Position numbers and translations under genes: made by a program. From contig BPJM01000002.1 of the NCBI GenBank assembly GCA_026004615.1, positions 372,001 through 436,000 of the forward strand: a DNA stretch of 64,000 nt, given 5' to 3'. The stretch's first letter is position 1. Each line of letters begins with the position of its first letter. The notes beneath the pieces were generated by a model. The model had not been told where the DNA came from. It ran no database searches and saw only the letters and a list, made by a program, of their open reading frames with translations. This DNA comes from Planctomycetota bacterium (lineage in GTDB: Bacteria; Planctomycetota; J058; J103). This document shows positions 1-9,198 of the stretch, one piece after another.

Positions 1-503
1 TGACCGTGCTGCTCGGCTGCCTGGAGCCGCGCGAGGCCTACCGGGCGGTCAACCTGCCGCTGCTGCTGCTGATCATCGGCATGCTCGGGATCGGCACGGC
101 GCTCGAGAAGACGCACGCCGCGCGGCAGCTGGTGGACGCGGTCATCGGGCCGCTGCAGGCGCTGGGGCCCGAGCTGGGGCCGTTCGCGGTGCTGGCCTCG
201 ATCGTGCTCATGACCTCGGTGTTGACCGAGTTCGTCACCAACAACGCCACCGCTGCGATCATGACCCCGATCGCGATCACCGCCGCCCACACGCTCCAGA
301 TCCCGGTGACGCCGCTGGCGTTCGGGGTGGCGTTCGCCTCCTCGGCCGGGTTTGCCACCCCGGTCGGCTACCAGACCAATGCCTTCGTGTATGCCGCCGG
401 GGGATACCGGTTCCGCCACTTCCTGCGGGCGGGGCTGCCGCTCAAGCTGCTGGTCTGGGTGGCGACGGTGCTGCTCATCCCGGTGTTCTGGCCGCTCAGC
501 TGA
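1..503 (+). CDS. SLC13/DASS-type anion permease, C-terminal end
   Basis: This is the last 167 or so residues of an inner-membrane permease; its start lies before the window. Hydrophobic segments alternate with short loops. The sequence FVTNNATAAIMTPIAI followed by a Ser/Ala-rich stretch and ATPVGYQTN matches the second conserved half of the SLC13/DASS fold (SNxT-type hairpin), which carries dicarboxylates, sulfate or citrate with sodium. The protein ends in a hydrophobic helix with TGA at 501-503. The substrate cannot be told from this part, and TrkA-C regulatory domains, common in the larger members, would lie upstream. It converges on the GNAT gene, and the two 3' ends overlap by a few bases. 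Confidence 0.75.
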   Translation, partial: TVLLGCLEPREAYRAVNLPLLLLIIGMLGIGTALEKTHAARQLVDAVIGPLQALGPELGPFAVLASIVLMTSVLTEFVTNNATAAIMTPIAITAAHTLQIPVTPLAFGVAFASSAGFATPVGYQTNAFVYAAGGYRFRHFLRAGLPLKLLVWVATVLLIPVFWPLS

Positions 504-1015
504 GCGGCGGCCCGGCTGCGCCCGGGCCCGGCACCAGCGGCAGCACCGCCTCGTGGGGGGGCGCCGGGCGGCGCGAGCGCGGCGGCGGCCAGGTCATCGA
601 GCACGAAGCCGTGCCGCTCCAGGAAGAAGCCGCGCTGCGCCGGGGATCGTCCGGTTCGAGCGCGACCCGCAGCTCCGTCAGCTCCGGGCGGCGGCGGGCC
701 AGCTCGCGCACCGCCTGCAGCAGTGCGGTGCCGACCCCCGCGCCGGGGCTGCCGGGCGCCGAGAAAGACGAGCCGCAGCACCGGGGGCTCGGCCCGTACC
801 ACCGCCAGCCCTGCCGGCTCGCTGCCGGGCACGCGCGCCAGCAATACCGCGGTCCGCGGGCAGCGCCAGCCACTCGGTCAGCCGCGCGCCCGCCCGCACT
901 GCGGTCAGCCGCTCGGGGGGCTGCTTGTGGGCGAGCGCGGCGCGCGAGGCGTGGCCACCACCGCCGCTCGCTCGACCTCGCTCGCCGCCCGGTGCTGCCA
1001 GGGCACGACGCGCAT
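496..1015 (-). pseudogene. GNAT-family N-acetyltransferase, frame broken
   Basis: Pieces in all three minus frames join into one GNAT protein. The start is ATG at 1015 (MRVVPWQHRAASEVERAAVV). The parts include RLTEWLALPADRG, LARVPGSEPAGLAVVRAE, the acetyl-CoA-binding motif GAGVGTALLQAVRELA (Q/RxxGxG/A type), and the usual C-terminal RGFFLERHGFVLDDLA. At least four frame changes are needed, at about 920, 835, 770 and 620, with another likely in the G-run at 553-560. Acyl acceptor unknown. It lies 22 bp after pilC and may be the last gene of that transcript. Either a decayed gene or a clean gene with base-insertion errors; I favour errors because the pieces still match the fold. Confidence 0.6.
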
Positions 1016-1037
1016 GGGCCCGCGGCCTCCGCGCCGG

Positions 1038-2374
1038 CTACTTGATTCCCTCCAGGATCGTGATCAACGGCAGGAAGAGCGCCACCACGATGAAGCCGAC
1101 CGCACCGCCCAGCACCACGATGAGCAGTGGTTCCAGCACGCTGGTCAGGCTCTCCACCGCGACGTCGACATCGTCCTCGTAGGTTGTCGGCGACCTTGAT
1201 GAGCATCTTGTCCAGCTCTCCGGTCTCCTCGCCGAATGTCGACCATGTTCACGATGATGTCGTCGAACACCCCCGCTCGCCCCGAGCGGCCGGGCGATGG
1301 ACTCACCCTCGCGGATCGAGTTGTGCACGTCCTCGACCGCCTTGGTGACCACCGCGTTGCCGGTGGTCTCCTTGACGATGGCGAGCGCCTCCAGGATCGG
1401 CACGCCGGAAGCGACGAGCGTACCCAGGGTGCGGCAGAAGCGGGGCGATGGTGGACTTGCGGAGGATGGTGCCGAACAGCGGCATCCGCAGCTTGAAGCG
1501 GTCGACGAACATGCGCCCGCCTTCGCCGCGCACGACGAGCCGGTAGGCGAGCCACGCCACCACGGGCAGCGCGAGCAGGAGCAGGAAGTGGTCGGCGACG
1601 AAGTTGGAGAAGCCCTCGAGCATGGCGGTCGGCAGCGGGCGTTTGCAGCTTCATCTCGTCGAACATCTTGAGGAACTCGGGCACCACCCACTTCATGATG
1701 CCGGCGGAGGATCCCGGCCGCGACCACGATGACCACGACCGGGTAGATCATGGCGCCGATGACCTTCTTGCGCAGCCGCAGGCTCTTCTCCATGAACTCG
1801 CTCAGCCGTTCCAGGATCGTATCGAGCACCCCGCCCGCCTCGCCGGCCTTGATCATGTTCACGTAGAGCCGGTCGAAGATCTTGGGGTGCTTGCCGAGCG
1901 CGTCCGACAGGGTGGAGCCGCTCTCGACCTCGTCGGCGACCTCGGCCACGGCGTACTTGAGCACCGAGGGCTTCATCTGCCCTTCTAGGATGCGGAGCGA
2001 GCGCACCAGCGGCAGGCCGGCGTCCTGGAGCGTGGCGAGCTGGCTGGTGAACTGGGTCAGCTCCGCAAGCCTTGACGCCGCCGAAGACGAACGGCTTTTT
2101 TTTTGGCTGGCGCCGCCTCCACTGCCGCTGCGGCCGCCGCGCGCTGCCGGCCCGAGGTGCGCCCGCTGGTACGGGCGGGGCTGGCGCCGGCGGCCTGGCG
2201 GGCCGAGGCCCGGCCCGCTGGGTGCTGCGCCACCGTCGCGCTGCTTGATCGCCGTCGGGTGCAGCCCCATGCTCCGGATCTGGGAGATGGCCTCGTCGCG
2301 GCTCGCCGCCTCGATCTCCTTGCGGACCTTCTGACCCCCGGCCTGTCCATCGCCTCGAAGACGTAGGTCGCCAT
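1038..2374 (-). CDS. pilC: Type IV pilus/type II secretion inner-membrane platform protein PilC (frameshifted as sequenced)
   Basis: PilC/GspF is the polytopic platform that couples the PilB and PilT ATPases to pilin assembly. The start MATYVFEAMDRPG (ATG 2374) is typical of the family. Two T2SSF domains are recognisable: one with ELTQFTSQLATLQDAGLPL, the second with LGTLVASGVPILEAL. Membrane segments are seen at KKVIGAMIYPVVVIVVAAGI, LLLLALPVVAWLAYRLVV and the C-terminal PLLIVVLGGAVGFIVVALFL. The span changes frame at least five times: near 2330, in the A-run at about 2095-2102, and near 1690, 1625, 1440 and 1190-1290. A low-complexity linker follows the first domain. It is the fourth gene of the pilB2-pilT-pilB-pilC operon. 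The family call is sure; whether the gene is intact in the organism is not. Confidence 0.85.
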
Positions 2375-2595
2375 GCCTCTGTTCGCTGCCTCCCGCGGCC
2401 GCCCCGCCGGGCCCGACAGGCTGTCCCCTCTGGCCCTGCGCGGGACCTATCCTAGCGCGGCCCGCCTGCGGGCGACAAGGAACCGCTCGCCGGGCGGAGC
2501 TGTGGGCCGCGGAGCGGGCGTTTCCTCGGACTCTGTCCGCACGCGGCCATGGCGCCGTCCGCCGGTCCAAAGGGAGGGGGCCTGGCGGTACGAGC

Positions 2596-4320
2596 TCAGG
2601 CCAGCACCGTCTCCTTGACCACCTCCTCGAAGGTGGTGCGGCCGTCGTAGATCGCCAGCAGTCCCGACTCGCGCAACAGCCGCATCCCTTCGCGCCGCGC
2701 CGCCTCCCGCAGATCCCCTGTCGAGGCGCCGTCGATGATCATCTGCTTGAGGCTCTCGCCGACCAGCATGATCTCGAAGATGGCCATCCGCCCCTTGTAA
2801 CCCGAGTTGTTGCAGCGGCGGCAGCCCTTGCCGTAGTAAAATCGCTTGTCGCCGATCGCCTCGGGGCTCAGATCGAGCTCGTAGAGCTCCTCCTCGCTCG
2901 GCTCGTATTCCACCCGGCACTCCTCGCAGATCGTGCGCACCAGCCGCTGGGCGATCACCGCCTCCAGGGTGGCGGCGAGCAGATAGGGCGGCACCCCGAG
3001 GTCGATCATGCGGGTGACCACGCTCGGCGCGTCGTTGGTGTGCAGCGTCGACAGCACCAGGTGGCCGGTCAGCGCCGCTTCGATCGCGATCTGCGCCGTC
3101 TCCAGGTCGCGGATCTCGCCGACCAGGATCACATCCGGATCCTGGCGCAGGATCGAGCGCAGGCACTCGGCGTACGTCAGCCCGATCTCCTCGTTGATCT
3201 GGACCTGGACGATGCCCTCCAGGTCGTACTCGACCGGGTCCTCGGTCGTGATGATCTTGCGGACCGGGGAGTTGATCTTGTTCAGGCAGCTGTACAGCGT
3301 GGTCGTCTTGCCCGAGCCGGTAGGCCCGGTGACCAGGATGATCCCGTTGGGTTTCTCCAGCAGGGCGGTCAGGATCTGGTACTCGTCCGGCCGCAGCCCG
3401 ATCCGGTCGAGATCGAGCGAGACGTTCGAGCGATCCAGGATGCGCATGACGACCGACTCGCCGAACATGGTCGGCAGGGTCGAGACGCGCAGGTCGACCG
3501 GGCGGCCGCCGATGTTCAGTTCGATGCGCCCGTCCTGCGGCAACCGGGTCTCGGAGATGTCGAGCTTCGCCATCACCTTGACGCGCGAGGCGAGGGCCGG
3601 CGCGAGGTGCGCCGGCGGCGGCATCATCTCATAGAGCACGCCATCGATCCGGTAGCGCACCTTGAGCTCGTTCTCGAACGGCTCGATGTGGATGTCGGAG
3701 GCGCGGTCCTTGATGGCCTGGAGCAGGATCAGGTTCAAGAGCTTGACCACCGGGGTCGAGTTCGCCTGCTTCTCCAGGTCCTCCAGCGAGTAGCCGCCGC
3801 CCTCCTCCAGCTGCAACACGTCCTCGGTTCCCAGTTCCTGCAGGATCTCGGCCAGGCTATCGCCGGTCTGGCCGGCGTAGTACTTCTTGATCGCGCGCTC
3901 GACCGCTTCGGCGGTCGAGACCGCGCCCTGCACCTCGCAGTTGAGCAGGAACCGCAGGTCATCGAGCACGCTCACGTTCAGCGGATCGGCGAGCGCCACC
4001 ACCAGCGTCTTGCCGTCGAAGGAGACCGGGCAGATGGTGTACGTCTCGCAATAGTTGACGGGGACCATCTCGATGACCTCGGCCGGCACCTCGACCTCAT
4101 CGAGGTCGATGACCTCCATGCCCGACTGGGCGCCGAGGGCGAACAGCAGGTCCTTGTCGGTGATGTAGCCCAGCTCGATCAGGATCTCGCCCAGCAGCCC
4201 CCCGCGCTCCTTCTGGATGCGGCGCGCCTCGTCGATCTCGGCCTCGGTGACCAGGTCCATCTCCTGCAGGATCTCGCCGAGTCGCTTGTGCGCCATCATC
4301 GCGGTACCCCCCGTGCTCAT
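2596..4320 (-). CDS. pilB: Type IV pilus assembly/type II secretion ATPase PilB/GspE
   Basis: A 574-aa hexameric extension ATPase. Residues 10-160 form the MshEN/GspE N-terminal domain (GEILIELGYITDKDL). Residues 190-574 form the motor: Walker A GPTGSGKT at 332-339, Asp box ITTEDPVEY near 357-365, Walker B DVILVGEIRD at 396-405, His box TLHTNDA near 425-431, and a tetracysteine zinc site at C465, C468, C500 and C503. The start ATG at 4320 overlaps the pilT stop as ATGA, so translation is probably coupled. A second ATG pair at codons 8-9 is an alternative start. The reading frame is unbroken. The zinc site separates it from PilT and puts it with PilB/GspE. Confidence 0.93.
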   Translation of the reverse strand: MSTGGTAMMAHKRLGEILQEMDLVTEAEIDEARRIQKERGGLLGEILIELGYITDKDLLFALGAQSGMEVIDLDEVEVPAEVIEMVPVNYCETYTICPVSFDGKTLVVALADPLNVSVLDDLRFLLNCEVQGAVSTAEAVERAIKKYYAGQTGDSLAEILQELGTEDVLQLEEGGGYSLEDLEKQANSTPVVKLLNLILLQAIKDRASDIHIEPFENELKVRYRIDGVLYEMMPPPAHLAPALASRVKVMAKLDISETRLPQDGRIELNIGGRPVDLRVSTLPTMFGESVVMRILDRSNVSLDLDRIGLRPDEYQILTALLEKPNGIILVTGPTGSGKTTTLYSCLNKINSPVRKIITTEDPVEYDLEGIVQVQINEEIGLTYAECLRSILRQDPDVILVGEIRDLETAQIAIEAALTGHLVLSTLHTNDAPSVVTRMIDLGVPPYLLAATLEAVIAQRLVRTICEECRVEYEPSEEELYELDLSPEAIGDKRFYYGKGCRRCNNSGYKGRMAIFEIMLVGESLKQMIIDGASTGDLREAARREGMRLLRESGLLAIYDGRTTFEEVVKETVLA

Positions 4321-5414
4321 GCGCGCCTGGCCTCGCGCGCCGCCGCCCGGCTCAGCTCCTTGATCCGCGCCTGCAGGTCGGCGGGGTTGCGCGCGCGCTC
4401 CATGACGTCCGCATACGTGACCTGCTGGGCGACGAACAGCTGCAGCAGGTGGTCGTCGAGCAGCTGCATGCCGTGGCGGCCCCCGGTCTGGATCTCGTTG
4501 TCGATCTGGTGGATGCGGTTCTCCCGGATCAGATGCCCGATCGCCGGGGTGCGCACCATGATCTCGAAGGCCGCGAGCCGGCCCCCTCCCGAGGCGCGCG
4601 GCAGCAGCACCTGGGAGATCACGCACTCCAAGGCCGTCGACAGCTGCGCCCGCACCTGCGCCTGCTGCCCGGCGGGGTAGGCGTCCACGATGCGGTGGAT
4701 CGTCTCCGCCGCCCCGATGGTGTGCAGCGTCGCCAGCACCAGGTGGCCCGTCTCCGCCGCCGTGATCGCGGCGGAGATCGTCTCCAGATCGCGCATCTCG
4801 CCGACCAGGATCACATCCGGGTCCTGACGCAGCCCGCGCCGGATGGCCTCGGCGAAGCCGTCCACGTCGACGCCGACCTCGCGCTGGGTGATGATCGAGC
4901 GCTTGTGGGTGTGCTGGTACTCGATCGGGTCCTCGATGGTGAGGATGTGGCGGTCGACCGTGGAGTTGATCGTGTCGACCATGCTCGCCAGGGTCGTGGT
5001 CTTGCCCGAGCCGGTGGGACCGGTCACCAGGACCAGGCCGCGCGTCTTGAACAGCACGCTGCGCACCGAGTCGGGCAGCCCCAGCTCCTCGAAGCTGAGG
5101 AAGCGGCTCGGGATCAGCCGCAGCACCAACCCGATGGTCCCGCGCTGCCGCAGCACCGAGACGCGGAAGCGCGCCCGCTCGCCGAAGCTGAAGCCGAAGT
5201 CCGCCCCGCCGCGCTCGGCCACCGACAGCTGGCTGCGCTCGGAGGCGAGCGCGCGCATGAGGGCCGCGGTGTCCTCGGCGGTCAGCGGCGCGGTCTGTAC
5301 CGGCCGCAGCCGGCCGTCGATCCGCAGCACCGGCGGCGCGCCCACGGTCAGGTGGAGGTCGGAGGCGCCCCGCTCCAGCACCAGCTCCAACAGCTTCTCG
5401 ATGCGCACCGCCAC
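4317..5414 (-). CDS. pilT: Twitching motility retraction ATPase PilT
   Basis: A 365-aa retraction motor. Walker A GPTGSGKT is at 132-139, the Asp box TIEDPIEY near 159-166, Walker B DVILVGEMRD at 200-209, and the His box ATLHT near 228-232. There is no tetracysteine zinc site. The PilT signature AIGHLIRENRIHQI at 291-304 corresponds to the AIRNLIRE motif needed for retraction in characterised PilT proteins. The N-terminus (LLELVLERGASDLHL) is the standard PAS-like PilT domain. It starts 16 bp after the upstream pilB-like gene and overlaps pilB by 4 bp. Its presence argues that the operon makes a dynamic type IV pilus rather than only a type II secretion system. Confidence 0.95.
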   Translation of the reverse strand: MAVRIEKLLELVLERGASDLHLTVGAPPVLRIDGRLRPVQTAPLTAEDTAALMRALASERSQLSVAERGGADFGFSFGERARFRVSVLRQRGTIGLVLRLIPSRFLSFEELGLPDSVRSVLFKTRGLVLVTGPTGSGKTTTLASMVDTINSTVDRHILTIEDPIEYQHTHKRSIITQREVGVDVDGFAEAIRRGLRQDPDVILVGEMRDLETISAAITAAETGHLVLATLHTIGAAETIHRIVDAYPAGQQAQVRAQLSTALECVISQVLLPRASGGGRLAAFEIMVRTPAIGHLIRENRIHQIDNEIQTGGRHGMQLLDDHLLQLFVAQQVTYADVMERARNPADLQARIKELSRAAAREARRA

Positions 5415-5430
5415 GGCGGGGCCGACCTCC

Positions 5431-7144
5431 TCAGCTCGTCAGCACCAGATCCTGGCGGTGCGTGATGCGCAGCACCTCTTCGATCGTGGTGACGCCATCC
5501 AGCACCTTGCGCACCCCGTCGCGCTGCAGGGTGGTCATGCCGCCGGAGCTGATCGCCAGCTCCCGGATGCGGTGGGTGGTGGCATTGTGGAAGACGGCGT
5601 CGCGCAGCTCCGGCGTCATCTCCATGAGCTCGTAGCAGCCGACGCGACCCCGGTAGCCGGTGCCCAGGCACTCCTCGCAGCCGACCGCGCCATAGATCTG
5701 GCGGCCTCCCAGCTCCTCCTCGCTGAGCCCCACCGCCCGCATGAGGCTGAGGGGCGGATCGATCGGTTCCTTGCACACCTCGCACAGCCGCCGCACCAGC
5801 CGCTGCGCCATGATCGCCAGGATGGCCGAGGCGGCGAGGAACGGCTTCACCCCCATGTCGATCAGGCGGCCGATCGTGCTCGGGGCGTCGTTGGTGTGCA
5901 GCGTCGAGAACACCAGGTGGCCGGTCAGCGCGGCCTGGATGGCGATGTTGGCCGTCTCCTCGTCGCGGATCTCGCCGACCAGGATGATGTTCGGCGCCTG
6001 GCGCAGCATGGCGCGCAGGATGCGCGCGAAATCGTAGCCGATCTTGTGGTTGACCTGTGCCTGGTTGATGCCGGTGATGTTGTACTCGACCGGGTTCTCG
6101 GCGGTGATGATCTTCACATCCGGCCGGTTGAGCTTCTTGAGCGCCGCATAGAGGGTGGTGGTCTTGCCCGAGCCGGTGGGACCGGTCACGAGCACGATCC
6201 CATTCGGCCGCCGGATGATCCGCTCGAACCGCTCCAGATCGCTGTGGTGGAAGCCGAGGTCCTCCAGGTCGACCAGGGCCTTCTCGCGATCGAGCACGCG
6301 CAGCACCACCGACTCGCCGTGGCGCGCCGGCAGGCTGGAGACGCGGAAGTCGATCTCGCGCCCCTGGATCATCATCTTGATGCGCCCGTCCTGGGGCTTG
6401 CGCTTCTCGGCCATGTCCATCTTGGCCATGATCTTGATGCGCGAGATGATCGGTCCCTGCAGCCGCTTGGGCGGCGCGTCCTGCTCGACGCAGATGCCGT
6501 CGATGCGGTAGCGCACCCGCAGCCGATTCTCGAACGGCTCGATGTGGATGTCGGAGGCGCGCTTCTTGACCGCCTCGGTGATGATCAGATTGACCAGCTT
6601 GATGACCGGGGCGTCATCGCCGGCCTCGAGCCCGGCGACCTCGAGGTCGCCATCCCGGATCCCGACCTCCTCACCCCCGAGCTCGCCGATCATGGCGTCC
6701 AGCCCGGTGATCTCGCCGTAATAATCGCTGATCGCCTCGCGCACCGCGTCGCGCGAGGCCAGCACGCATTCGAACTCGGTGTTGAGGATGAACCGGAGAT
6801 TGTCCAGGCTGTAGAAGTCGAGGGGATCCGCCATCGCGATCCGGAGGTAGCGGCCGTTCTTGGCGATGGGGACGATGCCGTGCTCGACCGCGACCCTCCT
6901 TGGGCACCAGCCGGATGACCGCGGGATCGACCTCGATCTTGCGCAGGTCGACCCACGGCATCTCGAACTGCGCCGCCAGCGCCTGGGAGACCTGCTGGGC
7001 GTTGGCGTGGCCGAGCTGGATCAGGATGTCGCCGAGCTTGCCGCCGCCATTGCGCTTCTGGTGTTCCAGGGCCTCGCGCACCTCGTGCGGGGTCACGAAG
7101 CCCATCTCCATCATGATGGTGCCGAGCGGCCGATGCGGCGTCAC
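5431..7144 (-). CDS. Second PilB/GspE-type ATPase (one frameshift as sequenced)
   Basis: About 571 codons, first gene of the operon. Start GTG at 7144 with GGGGAG 8 bases upstream. The N-terminal MshEN domain (EMGFVTPHEVREAL, then GKLGDILIQLGHANAQQ) is read in one frame to about 6895, and the rest in another, rejoining through YLRIAMADPLDFYSL. The ATPase part has Walker A GPTGSGKT, Asp box ITAENPVEY (Asn where PilB has Asp), Walker B NIILVGEIRD, a His box and CEVC...CEEC zinc cysteines. It is clearly a paralogue of the pilB two genes on. A division of labour (pilus versus secretion, or a c-di-GMP-responsive motor through the MshEN domain) is possible but not shown. The span is 3n+1 bases, consistent with one inserted base. 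Confidence 0.85.
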
Positions 7145-7192
7145 CTCGCTGCTCCCCGCGGTCGCGTCCTTGCGAAGTCTTTGTTGACCATA

Positions 7193-7221
7193 TAGTTAGC
7201 GCAACTCCAGGCACGCGTCAA
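7193..7221 (-). promoter_or_regulatory. Sigma-70-type promoter of the pil operon
   Basis: On the minus strand TTGACG (7221-7216) is followed after exactly 17 bases by TAACTA (7198-7193). It lies 49-77 bases upstream of the GTG start of the first pil gene. The A/T-rich patch stands out in this GC-rich background. Confidence 0.6.
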
Positions 7222-7257
7222 GCGCGGCCCGTCGCGCGCCCTAGCCCGCGCTCGGGC

Positions 7258-8018
7258 TCAGGTGCGGGCCGGCTCCTGCTCCAGTTCGCAGGCGATCAGC
7301 TCGTTGCTGGCGACGCTCTGCACGTCGTCGTGATCGTCGAGCAGCTCCAGGAATCGCACCACCTTGCGGGCGACCGCCGGGTCCTCGATCACCACGCGGC
7401 TCTTCGGCACCAGTGCCAGCTCGCAGCTCTCGGTGGTGAGCCCGCGCCGTTCGAGCGCCGCGCGTACCGCTTCGAAGGCGGCCGGCTCGACCGTCAGCTG
7501 GTGGTAGCCGCCGGAGGTGGTCATGTCCTCGGCCCCTGCCTCCAGCGCCAGCTCCAGCAGCTCGTCCTCGGCGATCTGCGCTGCCTCCAGCACGATCACG
7601 CCCTTCTTCTCGAACAGCCACGCCGTCGAGCCGGGCCCGCCGAGCTTGCCGCCGCCGAGCTCGAACAGCTTGCGGATCTCGGGCGCGGTGCGGTTCTTGT
7701 TGTCGGTCAGGCACTCCACCACCACGTGCACCCCCGCCCGGACCGACGCCCTCGAAGATCTGCGGCTCCAGCCGCGCCTCGCCCTCCAGCTCCCCGGTGC
7801 CCTTCTTGATCGCGCGCTCGATCGTGTCGTTCGGCATGTTGGCGGCGCGCGCCTTCTCGATCGCATACTTGAGCGGCAGGTTGGCGGCCGGATCGCCCCC
7901 GCCCTCGCGCGCCCGCCACGGTGATGAGCTTGGCGAGGCGGGAGAACAGCTTGCCGCGCTTCTTGTCGACAGCTTCCTTCTTGCGGCGGATGTTCTGGGC
8001 GTGCGTGTGACCGGACAT
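7258..8018 (-). CDS. yebC: YebC/TACO1-family protein (two frameshifts as sequenced)
   Basis: YebC proteins are about 240-250 aa and act as transcriptional regulators or ribosome-associated factors that relieve stalling at proline stretches. The start [20 protein letters not shown] corresponds to the usual MAGHSKWANIKHRK. The core ([17 protein letters not shown], then [30 protein letters not shown]) and C-terminal domain are all present. The frame changes near 7915 and near 7740, and the span is 3n+2 bases. It is transcribed in the same direction as the pil operon but has its own promoter and is separated from it by 113 bp. Family confident; intactness uncertain. Confidence 0.88.
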
Positions 8019-8047
8019 GGTGGACCTCGGCTCCAGACCCTGGCTCC

Positions 8048-8075
8048 ATTATGGCATGGCGGCGGCGCCCGCCAA
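8048..8075 (-). promoter_or_regulatory. Candidate promoter of yebC
   Basis: Minus-strand TTGGCG (8075-8070), a 16-base spacer and CATAAT (8053-8048), about 30 bases before the yebC ATG. Confidence 0.4.
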
Positions 8076-8134
8076 GCGGCGGTGCGACGTCTCCGGCGGC
8101 CGCTCGGCGCCGGCGGGGGGGTGGCCCCGGCGGC

Positions 8135-9013
8135 TCAGGGGCGGCGCCGGGCTGCCGCCGCCGGGCGTTGTTCGCCCCCGCCGGCTCCGGCGCGCTTGGA
8201 GCCCTTGCGCTTGCTCCGGGCAGCGGCCCGAGCGGCTTTCTGCTTCGAGCTCGGCCGGCGCCTGCGTGCGGCCGCGCCGCCGCCCTCCGCCGCTGCTGCC
8301 GCCTCGGCCGAGCCCTGCGCGCTCCTGGGGTAGGCGCAGTGCTCGTAGACCACGCAGCGCGAACAGCGGGGCCGCTCCGGGGTGCAGAGCTTGCGGCCGT
8401 GCTCGTGCATGAGGTGGTGGAAGTGCAGCGGGTCCTCGAGCACCGCTCCCAGCGCGGCGCGCCGCGCCTCCGCATCCTCGCAGCCGGGCTCGAAGATCCC
8501 GATCCGCTCGAGGATCCGCTCCGTCGCCGGATCGAGCGGCGGGGTGCTGTCCAGGCCGCACACCAGCCGCAGGTACTGCACCAGGTACGGGGGCAGGAAG
8601 CCGATGGCCTGCAGGTAGCCCTTGAGTACCTCCGGGCGCGCCTGGGCCAGCACCTCGAGCCGCATCGTGCACAGTGCATCGAAGCTCGCTTGCATGAAGC
8701 GCTTGAGCAGGGTGGCCAGCGGGCCGGCCGGAGCGATGCGGCAGCGCGCCAGCGCCTCCTCGATCTCGCGCACCGAGTGCACCCGCAGCTCGTTCCAGTC
8801 GAGCGCCATCTCGCGAAACTCGCGCATGGCCTTGCGGGCGTTCGTGACCGCGGTCTGGCTCACCAGGATGGCGAAGAGCATCTTCCCCATGGCGTCCTTC
8901 TCGTCGGGGAAGATGTGCGGTCCGTATGCCTCCGCCAGCAGCCGCGCCACGCTGTACAGCCGCTTGCGCTGCGTCGGGCTCAGATGCCGGCTCGTGCTCG
9001 CCTTGCGCGTCAA
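8135..9013 (-). CDS. Endonuclease III-like HhH-GPD protein with [4Fe-4S] loop
   Basis: About 292 aa. The helix-hairpin-helix/GPD glycosylase fold is indicated by LFAILVSQTAVTNARKAM (equivalent to LLSAQATD of EndoIII) and by the Fe-S loop C-x6-C-x2-C-x5-C (CTPERPRCSRCVVYEHC). The catalytic Asp is kept (PPLDPATERILERIG), but the hairpin LQAIGFLPPYLVQYLRL has no Lys where EndoIII has GVGRK. It may be a monofunctional glycosylase or a structural homologue. About 60 C-terminal residues are Ala/Arg/Lys/Gly-rich, perhaps DNA-binding. The start is TTG at 9013 with GAGG 9 bases upstream, chosen because the promoter at 9092-9121 excludes the longer reading from 9226; downstream starts remain possible. 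Confidence 0.75.
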   Translation of the reverse strand: MTRKASTSRHLSPTQRKRLYSVARLLAEAYGPHIFPDEKDAMGKMLFAILVSQTAVTNARKAMREFREMALDWNELRVHSVREIEEALARCRIAPAGPLATLLKRFMQASFDALCTMRLEVLAQARPEVLKGYLQAIGFLPPYLVQYLRLVCGLDSTPPLDPATERILERIGIFEPGCEDAEARRAALGAVLEDPLHFHHLMHEHGRKLCTPERPRCSRCVVYEHCAYPRSAQGSAEAAAAAEGGGAAARRRRPSSKQKAARAAARSKRKGSKRAGAGGGEQRPAAAARRRP

Positions 9014-9091
9014 TCCAGCCCGCCTCGCCGTCCGGTGAACGGTCTCCCGGCGCGCCGGGTGCGCAGGCCGCCGGGCGAAACAAAGGCGAGC

Positions 9092-9121
9092 AGTATAGCA
9101 GCCGTGGCGCGCGCTCGTCAA
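9092..9121 (-). promoter_or_regulatory. Sigma-70-type promoter of the EndoIII-like gene
   Basis: Minus-strand TTGACG (9121-9116), 18-base spacer, TATACT (9097-9092). Transcription would begin near 9085, so translation must start downstream of that point. Confidence 0.6.
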
Positions 9122-9198
9122 CGCGGTCCAGGCGGCCGCAGGCGCTCGGGGTGAGCAGGGTGCGCTGCGCGCGCCGCCCGTTGCCCGGCTGCGCCGGC

